Shown here piece by piece: positions 1 through 5,172 of a stretch of 5,875 bases of DNA; position 1 is the stretch's first letter, and each line of letters starts with the position of its first letter. The stretch covers positions 1-5,875 of the forward strand of contig CALANC010000092.1 in NCBI GenBank assembly GCA_937925895.1. The letters run 5' to 3'. Source of the stretch: an uncultured Desulfobacterales bacterium (GTDB lineage Bacteria; Desulfobacterota; Desulfobacteria; Desulfobacterales; UBA11574). The notes below the pieces were generated by a model that searched no databases, was not told where the DNA came from, and saw nothing but the letters and a program-made list of their open reading frames with translations. The position numbers were made by a program, and so were the translations under genes.

Positions 1-1
1 G

Positions 2-100
2 GAAAAGACCATTGTTCATACGCGGCCAAAATACAGGGAATACATTGCACGAACCAATGCCTTTATTCCCTGGTTCCCAAAAAGAAAGGTGGACGTATGA
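2..100 (+). CDS. C-terminal end of a probable DUF1295 / steroid 5-alpha-reductase-like membrane protein (partial, 5' end outside window)
   Basis: An open frame enters from the left edge and ends at TGA 98-100, giving 32 residues. The tail contains a Tyr-Arg-Glu-Tyr stretch followed by an Arg-Thr-x-Ala-Phe-Ile-Pro-Trp-Phe-Pro block. From family knowledge, a charged R-P-x-Y-x-x-Y segment followed by a Phe-Ile-Pro-Trp ending is typical of the cytoplasmic C-terminus of DUF1295 proteins, and more loosely of isoprenylcysteine methyltransferase-like membrane enzymes. Those are integral membrane proteins whose substrate is mostly unknown in bacteria. The membrane segments themselves lie outside the window, so the assignment rests on this short tail alone. 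The other two forward frames give less protein-like sequence. The gene ends 91 bases before the next start, and a good promoter lies between them, so they are probably separate transcription units. Confidence 0.55.
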   Translation, partial: EKTIVHTRPKYREYIARTNAFIPWFPKRKVDV

Positions 101-132
101 ACCCGGTCCTATAGAAAACCTACGGGAGCCTA

Positions 133-161
133 TTGAATGACGGTTGTAACGCTATTATAAT
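133..161 (+). promoter_or_regulatory. Predicted sigma-70-type promoter for the 111-residue protein gene
   Basis: A -35-like TTGAAT (133-138, four of six consensus bases) is followed after exactly 17 bases by a perfect TATAAT (156-161). Transcription would start near 168, leaving a leader of about 24 bases that contains the AGGAGG ribosome site. This is the best-formed promoter in the window and implies the downstream small gene is expressed independently and probably strongly. It is a sequence prediction only. Confidence 0.6.
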
Positions 162-180
162 TATCACGATAAAATGTCAT

Positions 181-186
181 AGGAGG
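181..186 (+). promoter_or_regulatory. Shine-Dalgarno site (AGGAGG) of the 111-residue protein gene
   Basis: A full-consensus AGGAGG sits 5 bases before the ATG at 192 and fixes that start. Together with the near-ideal promoter upstream, it points to high expression. Confidence 0.8.
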
Positions 187-191
187 AAAAA

Positions 192-527
192 ATGAAAAAT
201 CATTTAAGCCATATATTAAAAAAAATCACCGCAGACCATGCAGGAAACATTGACGATGCTTCGCGGCATTACCTTGAAGTCAGCATTGCTGAAAAGGCCG
301 CTCAGTTAGGTCTGACAGAAGCCAGGGAGTGCTACAAGAATGCCAATGCCATTGTTCCCCTGAAGTCACCGGTCGAGGGTATGAAGGTTCGCATTGACGG
401 TCGTACCTTTGTCGACTATGTTCAGTTCGAATCCGGAGTGGCAGTGCCGGGTTATGTGGCAGCTGATTCGGGATTACCGCATAGGACCTATGAGGCCTGG
501 GATAGCATGATACTCAACTTTAGTTAG
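192..527 (+). CDS. Conserved-looking hypothetical protein, 111 aa
   Basis: I do not recognise a named family. The start is well supported by AGGAGG at 181-186 and a promoter at 133-161; the stop is TAG 525-527. The protein has no signal peptide or membrane segment, so it should be cytoplasmic. Residues 1-50 are charged and look helical (Lys/Glu/Ala rich, including a Glu-Lys-Ala-Ala-Gln-Leu-Gly-Leu-Thr-Glu-Ala stretch). Residues 56-111 look like a small beta-rich domain with a Pro-Val-Glu-Gly-Met-Lys-Val-Arg-Ile-Asp-Gly segment and a Gly/Pro-containing Val-Pro-Gly-Tyr-Val turn. There is one Cys (residue 47) and no obvious catalytic or metal-binding cluster. It appears to be monocistronic: its own promoter lies upstream and 318 non-coding bases follow. 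That it is a real gene is fairly sure; its function is unknown. A RiPP precursor role for the radical SAM gene downstream was considered and not supported. Confidence 0.8.
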   Translation: MKNHLSHILKKITADHAGNIDDASRHYLEVSIAEKAAQLGLTEARECYKNANAIVPLKSPVEGMKVRIDGRTFVDYVQFESGVAVPGYVAADSGLPHRTYEAWDSMILNFS

Positions 528-672
528 TGCTAAGCATAATGGGCGTTAAGCTGTTAGTACCCAGTTGCTTATGGGCTTACCGCTGATAGCTCAGGCATTC
601 TATTGAACCCTAATATATATTACTATTTTCGCAGAGTTAAGTGAATCAGCAATTTTAACTAGCCATCTAAGG

Positions 673-694
673 CTGTTGCAACAGTCTTGACTGT
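673..694. repeat. Two overlapping perfect palindromes
   Basis: CTGTTGCAACAG (673-684) is a perfect 12-base palindrome. It shares its last four bases with a second perfect inverted repeat, ACAGTC-TT-GACTGT (681-694). The overlap means the two structures would be alternatives in RNA; as DNA they could be protein-binding sites. It sits about 150 bases before the radical SAM start. A role is inference. Confidence 0.6.
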
Positions 695-695
695 G

Positions 696-714
696 TTACC
701 CAGAACACTGGTAA
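696..714. repeat. Short inverted repeat / possible hairpin
   Basis: TTACC (696-700) is complementary to GGTAA (710-714). A slightly different pairing, with C699 bulged, gives a 7-bp stem closing the loop AACA (704-707). It follows directly on the palindromes at 673-694. No T-run follows, so it is not a typical intrinsic terminator. Confidence 0.4.
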
Positions 715-831
715 GAAGCTTAGCATCGAACTTGAGGCTGGAACGGTCTATCCATCGGTTACACCCGTCGGGTTGAAGATGAAACCAAGATGGTTGGCAA
801 TAGAAAATGGTCTTAGAAAATGAGTATAAGC

Positions 832-837
832 AGGAAA
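832..837 (+). promoter_or_regulatory. Shine-Dalgarno-like site (AGGAAA) supporting a TTG start
   Basis: AGGAAA lies 8 bases before the TTG at 846. An in-frame TAA at 840-842 rules out any start further upstream, and the first in-frame ATG comes only at codon 72, after the radical SAM cysteine motif. This site is therefore the best support for the TTG start. Confidence 0.5.
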
Positions 838-845
838 CGTAATCC

Positions 846-1652
846 TTGAAAACACCCCTTCGCCATCGAAATATCACCTTAAAAAGATTGGTTTACGATA
901 CGTACCAGTTTTTGCGTGCACAATCATTTATTTCCTGCCATTTTGGAAGACAGTATCATCCCAGTCTTACTTGTGCTGAGATCGACATAACTTACAAATG
1001 CAACCTGAAATGCATAAACTGCAATCGCTCATGCGCCCAGAGCCCAAGTGACATTGAAATGCCTGTTGCAGACATTGCAGCTTTCATACGAGAGAGCATT
1101 GAGAGAAAAATTGAATGGAAGCGTATCCGGATCCTGGGCGGAGAACCAACGCTTCACAGTGGTATTTTTGACATCATCGACCTGTTGATTGAATATCAAT
1201 CGCGGTATAATCCTTCTGTGCGTTTGGTACTCGGCACAAATTTTTTTGGAAGCCGCGTTCATCAGGTTCTCAAAAAGATGCCGGATGCCATTATACTTAA
1301 AAGTACGCTGAAATCTTCGCGTGTGAATCTTTTTAAACCGTTTAATGTGGCACCTGTTGATACCGTATATAACCGATTTTCAGACTACACCTGTGGCTGC
1401 CGCATTATAGAAGAGTGTGGTATTGGCCTGACGCCTTCAGGATATTACATGTGCGCCATTGCCGGTGGTATCGACCGGATCTTTGGCTATGATATGGGCA
1501 GGAAGCAACTTCCGGATGAATCCGACGCCCTATCGGATCAAATGTCGGCTTTTTGCAGACTGTGCGGTCATTTTGGGGTACAATGGCCGACACGAAAAAC
1601 CAAAAAATCTAAAACATGGCGTTTGGCTTATGGTCAGTATCAAGGGAAGTGA
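846..1652 (+). CDS. Radical SAM protein with C-terminal SPASM-like cysteine cluster, 268 aa
   Basis: A predicted cytoplasmic iron-sulfur enzyme that should cleave S-adenosylmethionine to a 5'-deoxyadenosyl radical. The CxxxCxxC motif for the SAM-binding [4Fe-4S] cluster is at Cys52, Cys56 and Cys59, with an extra Cys63. The SAM-contacting Gly-Gly-Glu-Pro-Thr is at 98-102. The C-terminal part carries Cys183, Cys185, Cys191, Cys203, Cys237 and Cys240, with a Thr-Pro-x-Gly-Tyr-Tyr segment before Cys203 and a Cys-x-x-Cys-Gly near the end. This spacing resembles SPASM/twitch domains that bind auxiliary Fe-S clusters. At 268 residues it is shorter than most SPASM proteins, with only about 80 residues between GGEPT and the first C-terminal cysteine, so the barrel is probably partial. 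The tail (about 249-260) is Lys/Arg rich. The start is TTG, chosen because a stop lies just upstream. The substrate is unknown. The next gene, a glycosyltransferase, starts 31 bases on, which hints at glycan, sugar or secondary-metabolite chemistry. Confidence 0.85.
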   Translation: MKTPLRHRNITLKRLVYDTYQFLRAQSFISCHFGRQYHPSLTCAEIDITYKCNLKCINCNRSCAQSPSDIEMPVADIAAFIRESIERKIEWKRIRILGGEPTLHSGIFDIIDLLIEYQSRYNPSVRLVLGTNFFGSRVHQVLKKMPDAIILKSTLKSSRVNLFKPFNVAPVDTVYNRFSDYTCGCRIIEECGIGLTPSGYYMCAIAGGIDRIFGYDMGRKQLPDESDALSDQMSAFCRLCGHFGVQWPTRKTKKSKTWRLAYGQYQGK

Positions 1653-1683
1653 ATGGAAAATGGAACTCCACGGATAAACCCAT

Positions 1684-2919
1684 ATGCCACATTTAAAAAT
1701 ACTGCATGTTATTGGCCAGAGACCGGAAATGACCGGTAGTGGTATCTATCTTGAGTCGATTATCAGAGAATCTAAAAAACACAATTTGTCAACCTACTGG
1801 GTTGCCGGTGTCCCTGCTGGCAGAAATGTTCCCTCAAGTGATATTCATCAAACCCAGGGCTCTTATGTATATTTTAATTCAGATCTTCTCGATTTTTCTG
1901 TTCCGGGTATGTCGGATGTGATGCCCTATAAAAGTTCATTATTCAAGGAGCTGAAAGGCAACCGCTTGACTGCTTATAAGGCTGCGTTCACGCATGAATT
2001 GCAAAAGGTTTTCCCCCGATTTTCCCCCGATATTATTCACACCAATCACCTTTTCTTACTCTCGGCATTGGTAAGGAAACTGTTTCCAAATATACCCGTC
2101 GTGGCAACTTGCCACGGTACGGATCTGAGACAGTATAATAATTGTCCTCATTTAAGACATTTTGTAAAACGGTATTGCTCAAGGCTGGACAAAATCATTG
2201 CCCTGACAATCGATCAAAAAAAAGACATCAGCCATCTGTATGGCATCCCGCCCAATAAAATTGCGGTCATTGGCGGCGGATATGATGAAACAATCTTCAA
2301 CCGTGCCTCAAAATCCCCGGCCGGAACCGTTCAGATTCTCTATGCCGGAAAATACAATCGGAGCAAAGGTGTCATATGGCTCTTGAAATCTCTCATGAAA
2401 ATTAATCATCACGACTGGCATCTCCACATGGCGGGAAGTGGCAGTGGTCCGGAGTACGACCACTGCATTGAGCTGGCTGAAAAACTGGGCCCTAAAGTTA
2501 CCAATCATGGTTATGTAAGCCATCATATACTAGCTGAGCTAATGAAAAAAGCCCATGTACAGGTGCTGCCATCATTTTTTGAAGGTCTTCCTCTCGTGCT
2601 CTTTGAGGGTCTTTCTTCGGGATGCCGAATCATCACCACCCGCCTGACCGGTTTTAGTGAGATTTTTGGACAAGCAAAGAAAGAGACCATCGATCTGATT
2701 CAATTGCCAAGATTAGAAACCATTGATAAACCGTATCAAAAAGATGAAATGCATTTGGAATACGTATTATCCAAAAGCATTCTCAATATGATTGCTGCTG
2801 CAAAAAACAATCCTGATTTTGATGACCCCCAGGCCGAGAAGATTACTTCCCACTACACATGGACGCGTGTGTTTGAGCGCACATTATCGGTATACAAGGA
2901 TGCCATTCGTCAGAAATAA
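1684..2919 (+). CDS. GT4-type (GT-B fold) glycosyltransferase, 411 aa
   Basis: A predicted retaining glycosyltransferase that would move a sugar from a nucleotide-sugar donor to an unknown acceptor at the cytoplasmic side. The N-terminal Rossmann half opens with Lys-Ile-Leu-His-Val-Ile (5-10) and a Gly-Ser-Gly loop (18-20), and continues with Asp-Ile-Ile-His-Thr-Asn-His (116-122) and Cys-His-Gly-Thr-Asp (143-147). The C-terminal half has Gly-Gly-Gly-Tyr-Asp (197-201), Tyr-Ala-Gly-Lys (220-223) with Ser-Lys-Gly (227-229), and the donor-binding EX7E motif Glu300 to Glu308 inside a Phe-Phe-Glu-Gly-Leu-Pro block. About 411 residues is normal for the family, and no membrane segment or signal peptide is seen. 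An in-frame TAA at 1675-1677 makes ATG 1684 the first possible start; only a weak CGGA (1671-1674) precedes it. It is probably cotranscribed with the radical SAM gene. Specificity cannot be read from the sequence. Confidence 0.88.
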   Translation: MPHLKILHVIGQRPEMTGSGIYLESIIRESKKHNLSTYWVAGVPAGRNVPSSDIHQTQGSYVYFNSDLLDFSVPGMSDVMPYKSSLFKELKGNRLTAYKAAFTHELQKVFPRFSPDIIHTNHLFLLSALVRKLFPNIPVVATCHGTDLRQYNNCPHLRHFVKRYCSRLDKIIALTIDQKKDISHLYGIPPNKIAVIGGGYDETIFNRASKSPAGTVQILYAGKYNRSKGVIWLLKSLMKINHHDWHLHMAGSGSGPEYDHCIELAEKLGPKVTNHGYVSHHILAELMKKAHVQVLPSFFEGLPLVLFEGLSSGCRIITTRLTGFSEIFGQAKKETIDLIQLPRLETIDKPYQKDEMHLEYVLSKSILNMIAAAKNNPDFDDPQAEKITSHYTWTRVFERTLSVYKDAIRQK

Positions 2920-2946
2920 AATAAACGGATTTTTATTTTAAACAAA

Positions 2947-2952
2947 CGGAGA
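2947..2952 (+). promoter_or_regulatory. Ribosome binding site (CGGAGA) of the flavin oxidoreductase gene
   Basis: CGGAGA lies 5 bases before ATG 2958 and fixes the start. The same AAACGGA heptamer occurs twice in this short gap (2923-2929 and 2944-2950), but only the second copy is at ribosome-site distance. Confidence 0.6.
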
Positions 2953-2957
2953 TTCTT

Positions 2958-4331
2958 ATGACTAAATACGATGTTGTCGTTATTGGCAGCGGCACAGCCG
3001 GGCAAACCGCTGCTTATGATTTGAATTCCAAGGGACTACATGTGGCTGTCGTAGAAAAGAGCGACAAACCCGGTGGAACATGCGCCCTTGCAGGATGCCA
3101 AGCAAAGAAGTGGTTTTACGAGGGTGCAGAAATTATCGCCAAATCACATCATCTTGCAGGAAAAGGCATCTTGTCCGCTCCAAATTTCTCCTGGGATGAT
3201 TTCATGAGGGAGAAGAACGAATTTACGAATACAGTACCGGGCAATACCCTGGGCGGCTTTGAAAAAGCCGGCATCGAACTTATCCCTGGTGCAGCTCATT
3301 TCTTGGATGAACAAACACTGGACATTGGATCCCGTAAAATATCAGCACGGTTTTTTGTCATAGCCAGCGGTGCCCGCTCCATGTCTCTCCCTATCGAGGG
3401 CATGGAGCACGTGATCACCAGCGATCAGTTCTTGGAACTTTCTTCACTTCCCGACCGCTTTGTTTTTATAGGCGGTGGATTTATCTCTTTTGAATTTGCA
3501 CATTTTGTGGCTCGCTTTGGAGACAGCCATTCCCGGCAGACCACTATTCTTGAAGCCGCTTCTCGGCCGTTGGGACCATTTGATTCCGAAATGGTTTCTC
3601 TGCTCGTTACCGCTTCGCAAGCCGAAGGTATCACCTTTCACAACAATGTGAAAATTACGGCCATCGAAAGAACTGCAGGTGGGATTAGCGTGATGACTGA
3701 AGATGACGCATTATTCTCCTCCGATATCGTCGTAAACGGTGCTGGTCGCGCCGCCGACATTGATGATTTGGATCTTGACCGGGCAGGCATAGATTACACC
3801 CGTAAAGGTGTTATCGTGAATCCCAGTATGCAGACATCCCAACCGCATATTTACGCCATTGGTGACTGTGCGGCAACGATTCAACTCGCACGCGTGGCCG
3901 ATTATGAAGCCATGGTTGCCACCAGATCGATTCTAGAGGCGCTCGGCAACGGCACCAGGCTTGAAATGGATTATTCAGCGGTCCCAGCCATTTTGTTTAC
4001 CTATCCCCAATATGCCATGGTGGGATATACAGAAGATGCCTTGAAGCGTGAGGCCATCCCTTATATTAAAAGTTTTGGACAAAACCTCACTTGGCCAACG
4101 TATCGCCGAATTGGCATGTCCCACGCGGCATTTAAAATCCTTGTCGGCTCTAACGGCGAGTTTCTTGGTGCACACATCCTATCCGATAATGCATCGGGAA
4201 TCGTCAATACCATCCGTATGGCGATGTTGAACCGGATACCTGCTGAAATCCTCTACCGACAAAGCATTATGTCCCCATATCCGTCGCGGGAGAGTGATTT
4301 GCTGTACATGTTGAAACCGCTGATAAAATAA
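2958..4331 (+). CDS. FAD-dependent pyridine nucleotide-disulfide oxidoreductase (dihydrolipoamide dehydrogenase / glutathione reductase-like), 457 aa
   Basis: A predicted soluble homodimeric flavoenzyme passing electrons from NAD(P)H through FAD to a redox disulfide. The FAD-binding GxGxxG is at 10-15 with Glu33 ending the second strand. The disulfide lies in a Gly-Gly-Thr-Cys segment with Cys42 and Cys47 (C-x4-C spacing) followed by Lys50-Lys51. The NAD(P)-binding Gly-Gly-Gly-Phe-Ile-Ser is at 172-177, with Glu199 where NADH-preferring members often carry an acidic residue. The second FAD motif, Tyr-Ala-Ile-Gly-Asp, is at 299-303. The dimerisation domain fills about 340-457, a normal family length. 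The C-terminus reads Pro-Tyr-Pro-Ser-Arg-Glu where classical members have the catalytic His-Pro-Thr...Glu, so Tyr441 replaces the acid-base His. I recall a bacterial subgroup with similar Cys-Ala-Leu...Lys-Lys and Tyr-Pro endings, often annotated only as NAD(P)/FAD oxidoreductase. The substrate is unknown. The Fe-S protein 62 bases downstream may be a redox partner. Confidence 0.88.
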   Translation: MTKYDVVVIGSGTAGQTAAYDLNSKGLHVAVVEKSDKPGGTCALAGCQAKKWFYEGAEIIAKSHHLAGKGILSAPNFSWDDFMREKNEFTNTVPGNTLGGFEKAGIELIPGAAHFLDEQTLDIGSRKISARFFVIASGARSMSLPIEGMEHVITSDQFLELSSLPDRFVFIGGGFISFEFAHFVARFGDSHSRQTTILEAASRPLGPFDSEMVSLLVTASQAEGITFHNNVKITAIERTAGGISVMTEDDALFSSDIVVNGAGRAADIDDLDLDRAGIDYTRKGVIVNPSMQTSQPHIYAIGDCAATIQLARVADYEAMVATRSILEALGNGTRLEMDYSAVPAILFTYPQYAMVGYTEDALKREAIPYIKSFGQNLTWPTYRRIGMSHAAFKILVGSNGEFLGAHILSDNASGIVNTIRMAMLNRIPAEILYRQSIMSPYPSRESDLLYMLKPLIK

Positions 4332-4382
4332 AAGAAAGGGTGAATATATTCTTAATCAATACCCAAAAACCATTTAAAGGAT

Positions 4383-4387
4383 GGAGG
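4383..4387 (+). promoter_or_regulatory. Shine-Dalgarno site (GGAGG) that decides the start of the CDGSH gene
   Basis: GGAGG stands 6 bases before ATG 4394. A longer reading from GTG 4340 would add 18 residues that resemble no domain and would place this strong ribosome site inside the coding region. The short start is preferred. Confidence 0.75.
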
Positions 4388-4393
4388 ATTAAC

Positions 4394-5011
4394 ATGAAGA
4401 AAAGTCAAGTTATTTTTAGCAAATACAGCCCGCTGATGGCCGTTGATACAGACCTGATTGGAAGTGACCGGAAAAACATCGAGACACCGAGGGTTTGCTC
4501 TTTGTGCCGGTGCGGCGAGTCCAATTATAAACCACTCTGTGACGGCAGTCATGCCCAGATTGGTTTTGATGGGGAACGTGAAGATGCGGATAAACAAGAA
4601 CTGGCGTATTACCGTGGCAAAGAAATAACAATTGTTTTTGACCGCTACCTCTGTATGGGTGCAGGATATTGTGGAGAACTTGAAGCCGTTTTCGGCACCC
4701 ACGATGCACCAAAATATGAACCGGATGCTGCTCCTGCCTCGGAAATCATTACGACCATTAAAAAATGTCCCTCTGGCGCGTTGAGTTATATTATCGACGG
4801 TGAACATTTCAAGAATTACTATGATAAAACCAGGATCACCGTTGAAAAAGACGGGCCTCTCAATTGCCAGGGGCAGATCACCGTGATTGATGACCAGGAA
4901 TCGGATGTTCTTCTGCCAGATGCTGATCACTTTACCCTTTGTCGCTGTGGCGGATCCAAAAAAAAGCCGGTCTGCGATGGATCACATCAGGAGAAAGGTT
5001 TTAAGGGCTAA
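4394..5011 (+). CDS. Iron-sulfur protein with two CDGSH domains flanking a Fer4_19-like ferredoxin domain, 205 aa
   Basis: A predicted soluble electron-transfer or cluster-carrying protein. The first CDGSH domain fits the C-x-C-x2-S-x3-P-x-C-D-G-S-H signature exactly, with ligands Cys38, Cys40, Cys49 and His53. The second repeats it with Cys183, Cys185, Cys194 and His198. CDGSH domains bind a [2Fe-2S] cluster through three Cys and one His. Between them, residues about 71-132 hold Arg-Tyr-Leu-Cys-Met-Gly-Ala-Gly-Tyr-Cys (Cys87, Cys93) and Cys-Pro-Ser-Gly-Ala-Leu (Cys125-Leu130), the layout of the Fer4_19 divergent ferredoxin family. Residues about 147-165 form the Ile-Thr-Val...Asp-Gly-Pro-Leu linker commonly seen before a CDGSH motif. 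There is no signal peptide or membrane anchor, unlike mitochondrial mitoNEET. The start is ATG 4394; GTG 4340 is possible but less likely. It follows the flavin oxidoreductase gene by 62 bases, suggesting a shared transcript and a redox partnership. The physiological role is not known. Confidence 0.88.
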   Translation: MKKSQVIFSKYSPLMAVDTDLIGSDRKNIETPRVCSLCRCGESNYKPLCDGSHAQIGFDGEREDADKQELAYYRGKEITIVFDRYLCMGAGYCGELEAVFGTHDAPKYEPDAAPASEIITTIKKCPSGALSYIIDGEHFKNYYDKTRITVEKDGPLNCQGQITVIDDQESDVLLPDADHFTLCRCGGSKKKPVCDGSHQEKGFKG

Positions 5012-5013
5012 TT

Positions 5014-5025
5014 GCGATTAATTGC
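5014..5025. repeat. Near-palindrome GCGATTAATTGC just after the CDGSH gene
   Basis: Ten of twelve bases are palindromic, and the AATTGC half also occurs as a direct repeat (5010-5015 and 5020-5025, 10-base period). The stem is A+T-rich with no following T-run, so it is a poor terminator candidate. It may be chance. Confidence 0.25.
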
Positions 5026-5092
5026 TTGCTTTCTGATCCTGTAAAAAAGGGCGACACAATACTCCATATCGTAAAACCTATTTTTTGAGATT

Positions 5093-5098
5093 TATAAT
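5093..5098 (+). promoter_or_regulatory. Perfect TATAAT -10 element, candidate promoter of the SDR gene
   Basis: TATAAT at 5093-5098 sits 75 bases before ATG 5173. At 16-18 base spacing the upstream sequence (5069-5076, reading TCGTAAAA) is a poor -35, so the promoter may need an activator or an alternative contact. Transcription would start near 5105, inside the left arm of the inverted repeat at 5099-5147. Confidence 0.45.
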
Positions 5099-5147
5099 TG
5101 CAGATATCCTAAGGAAACACAGTTGTCCGGGAGTATGGATATCTGCA
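5099..5147. repeat. Perfect 11-bp inverted repeat upstream of the SDR gene
   Basis: TGCAGATATCC (5099-5109) is exactly complementary to GGATATCTGCA (5137-5147), with a 27-base spacer; a T-G wobble (5098/5148) could extend the pairing by one. The right arm ends 14 bases before the GGAGGT ribosome site. No T-run follows, so a rho-independent terminator is unlikely. It could be two half-sites for a dimeric or tetrameric regulator, or a stem-loop at the 5' end of the mRNA. Which of these applies is inference. Confidence 0.65.
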
Positions 5148-5161
5148 GCTTGAAATACCAT

Positions 5162-5167
5162 GGAGGT
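5162..5167 (+). promoter_or_regulatory. Shine-Dalgarno site (GGAGGT) of the SDR gene
   Basis: GGAGGT lies 5 bases before ATG 5173. Reading upstream in the same frame, no ATG, GTG or TTG occurs before a TAA at 5110-5112, so this start is secure. Confidence 0.75.
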
Positions 5168-5172
5168 GGGGG

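Larger units (their letters stand above)
528..845 (+). other. 318-base intergenic region with dense short inverted repeats, no convincing gene
   Basis: No frame on either strand gives a recognisable protein. A forward open stretch of about 50 codons ending at TGA 821-823 has no usable start codon near its beginning, and a minus-strand frame (877 down to 659) overlaps the radical SAM start and matches nothing I know. The stretch contains an A+T-rich part (about 600-660) with a 6-bp inverted repeat AGTTAA/TTAACT (635-640 and 655-660), then a cluster of palindromes at 673-714 listed separately. No stem followed by a T-run is present, so I cannot point to a rho-independent terminator for the 111-residue gene. 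The promoter for the radical SAM gene must lie here or further upstream, but I see no element pair with proper spacing. Confidence 0.5.

Noticed and set aside
102..126. CCCG / CGGG pairing after the first partial gene as a terminator
   Set aside because: Only four base pairs, a long loop and no T-run afterwards.
192..527. The 111-residue protein as substrate of the radical SAM enzyme
   Set aside because: It has one Cys, no leader/core pattern and looks like a folded domain. It also has its own promoter, and 318 non-coding bases separate it from the enzyme gene.
528..580. TAAGC / GCTTA repeats after the 111-residue gene as a terminator
   Set aside because: The stems are five base pairs with competing partners and no T-run. 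There is not enough to call one.
671..823. Forward open stretch of about 50 codons before the radical SAM gene, considered as a RiPP precursor
   Set aside because: There is no start codon near its beginning; the first are TTG and ATG close to its end, leaving a peptide of under 20 residues. No leader/core pattern is visible and the length is expected by chance.
659..877. Minus-strand 72-codon open frame overlapping the radical SAM start
   Set aside because: It matches no family I recognise, has no ribosome site I can support, and overlaps a well-supported gene on the other strand. A decayed transposase was considered but no motif supports it.
2914..2938. AAATAAAA / TTTTATTT inverted repeat after the glycosyltransferase as a terminator
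   Set aside because: The stem is entirely A-T and would be too weak for a normal intrinsic terminator. Its first bases are the end of the coding sequence.
4352..4930. Long (192-codon) minus-strand open frame opposite the CDGSH gene
   Set aside because: The + strand frame carries exact CDGSH signatures and a good ribosome site. The minus-strand translation shows no domain and is a shadow frame.
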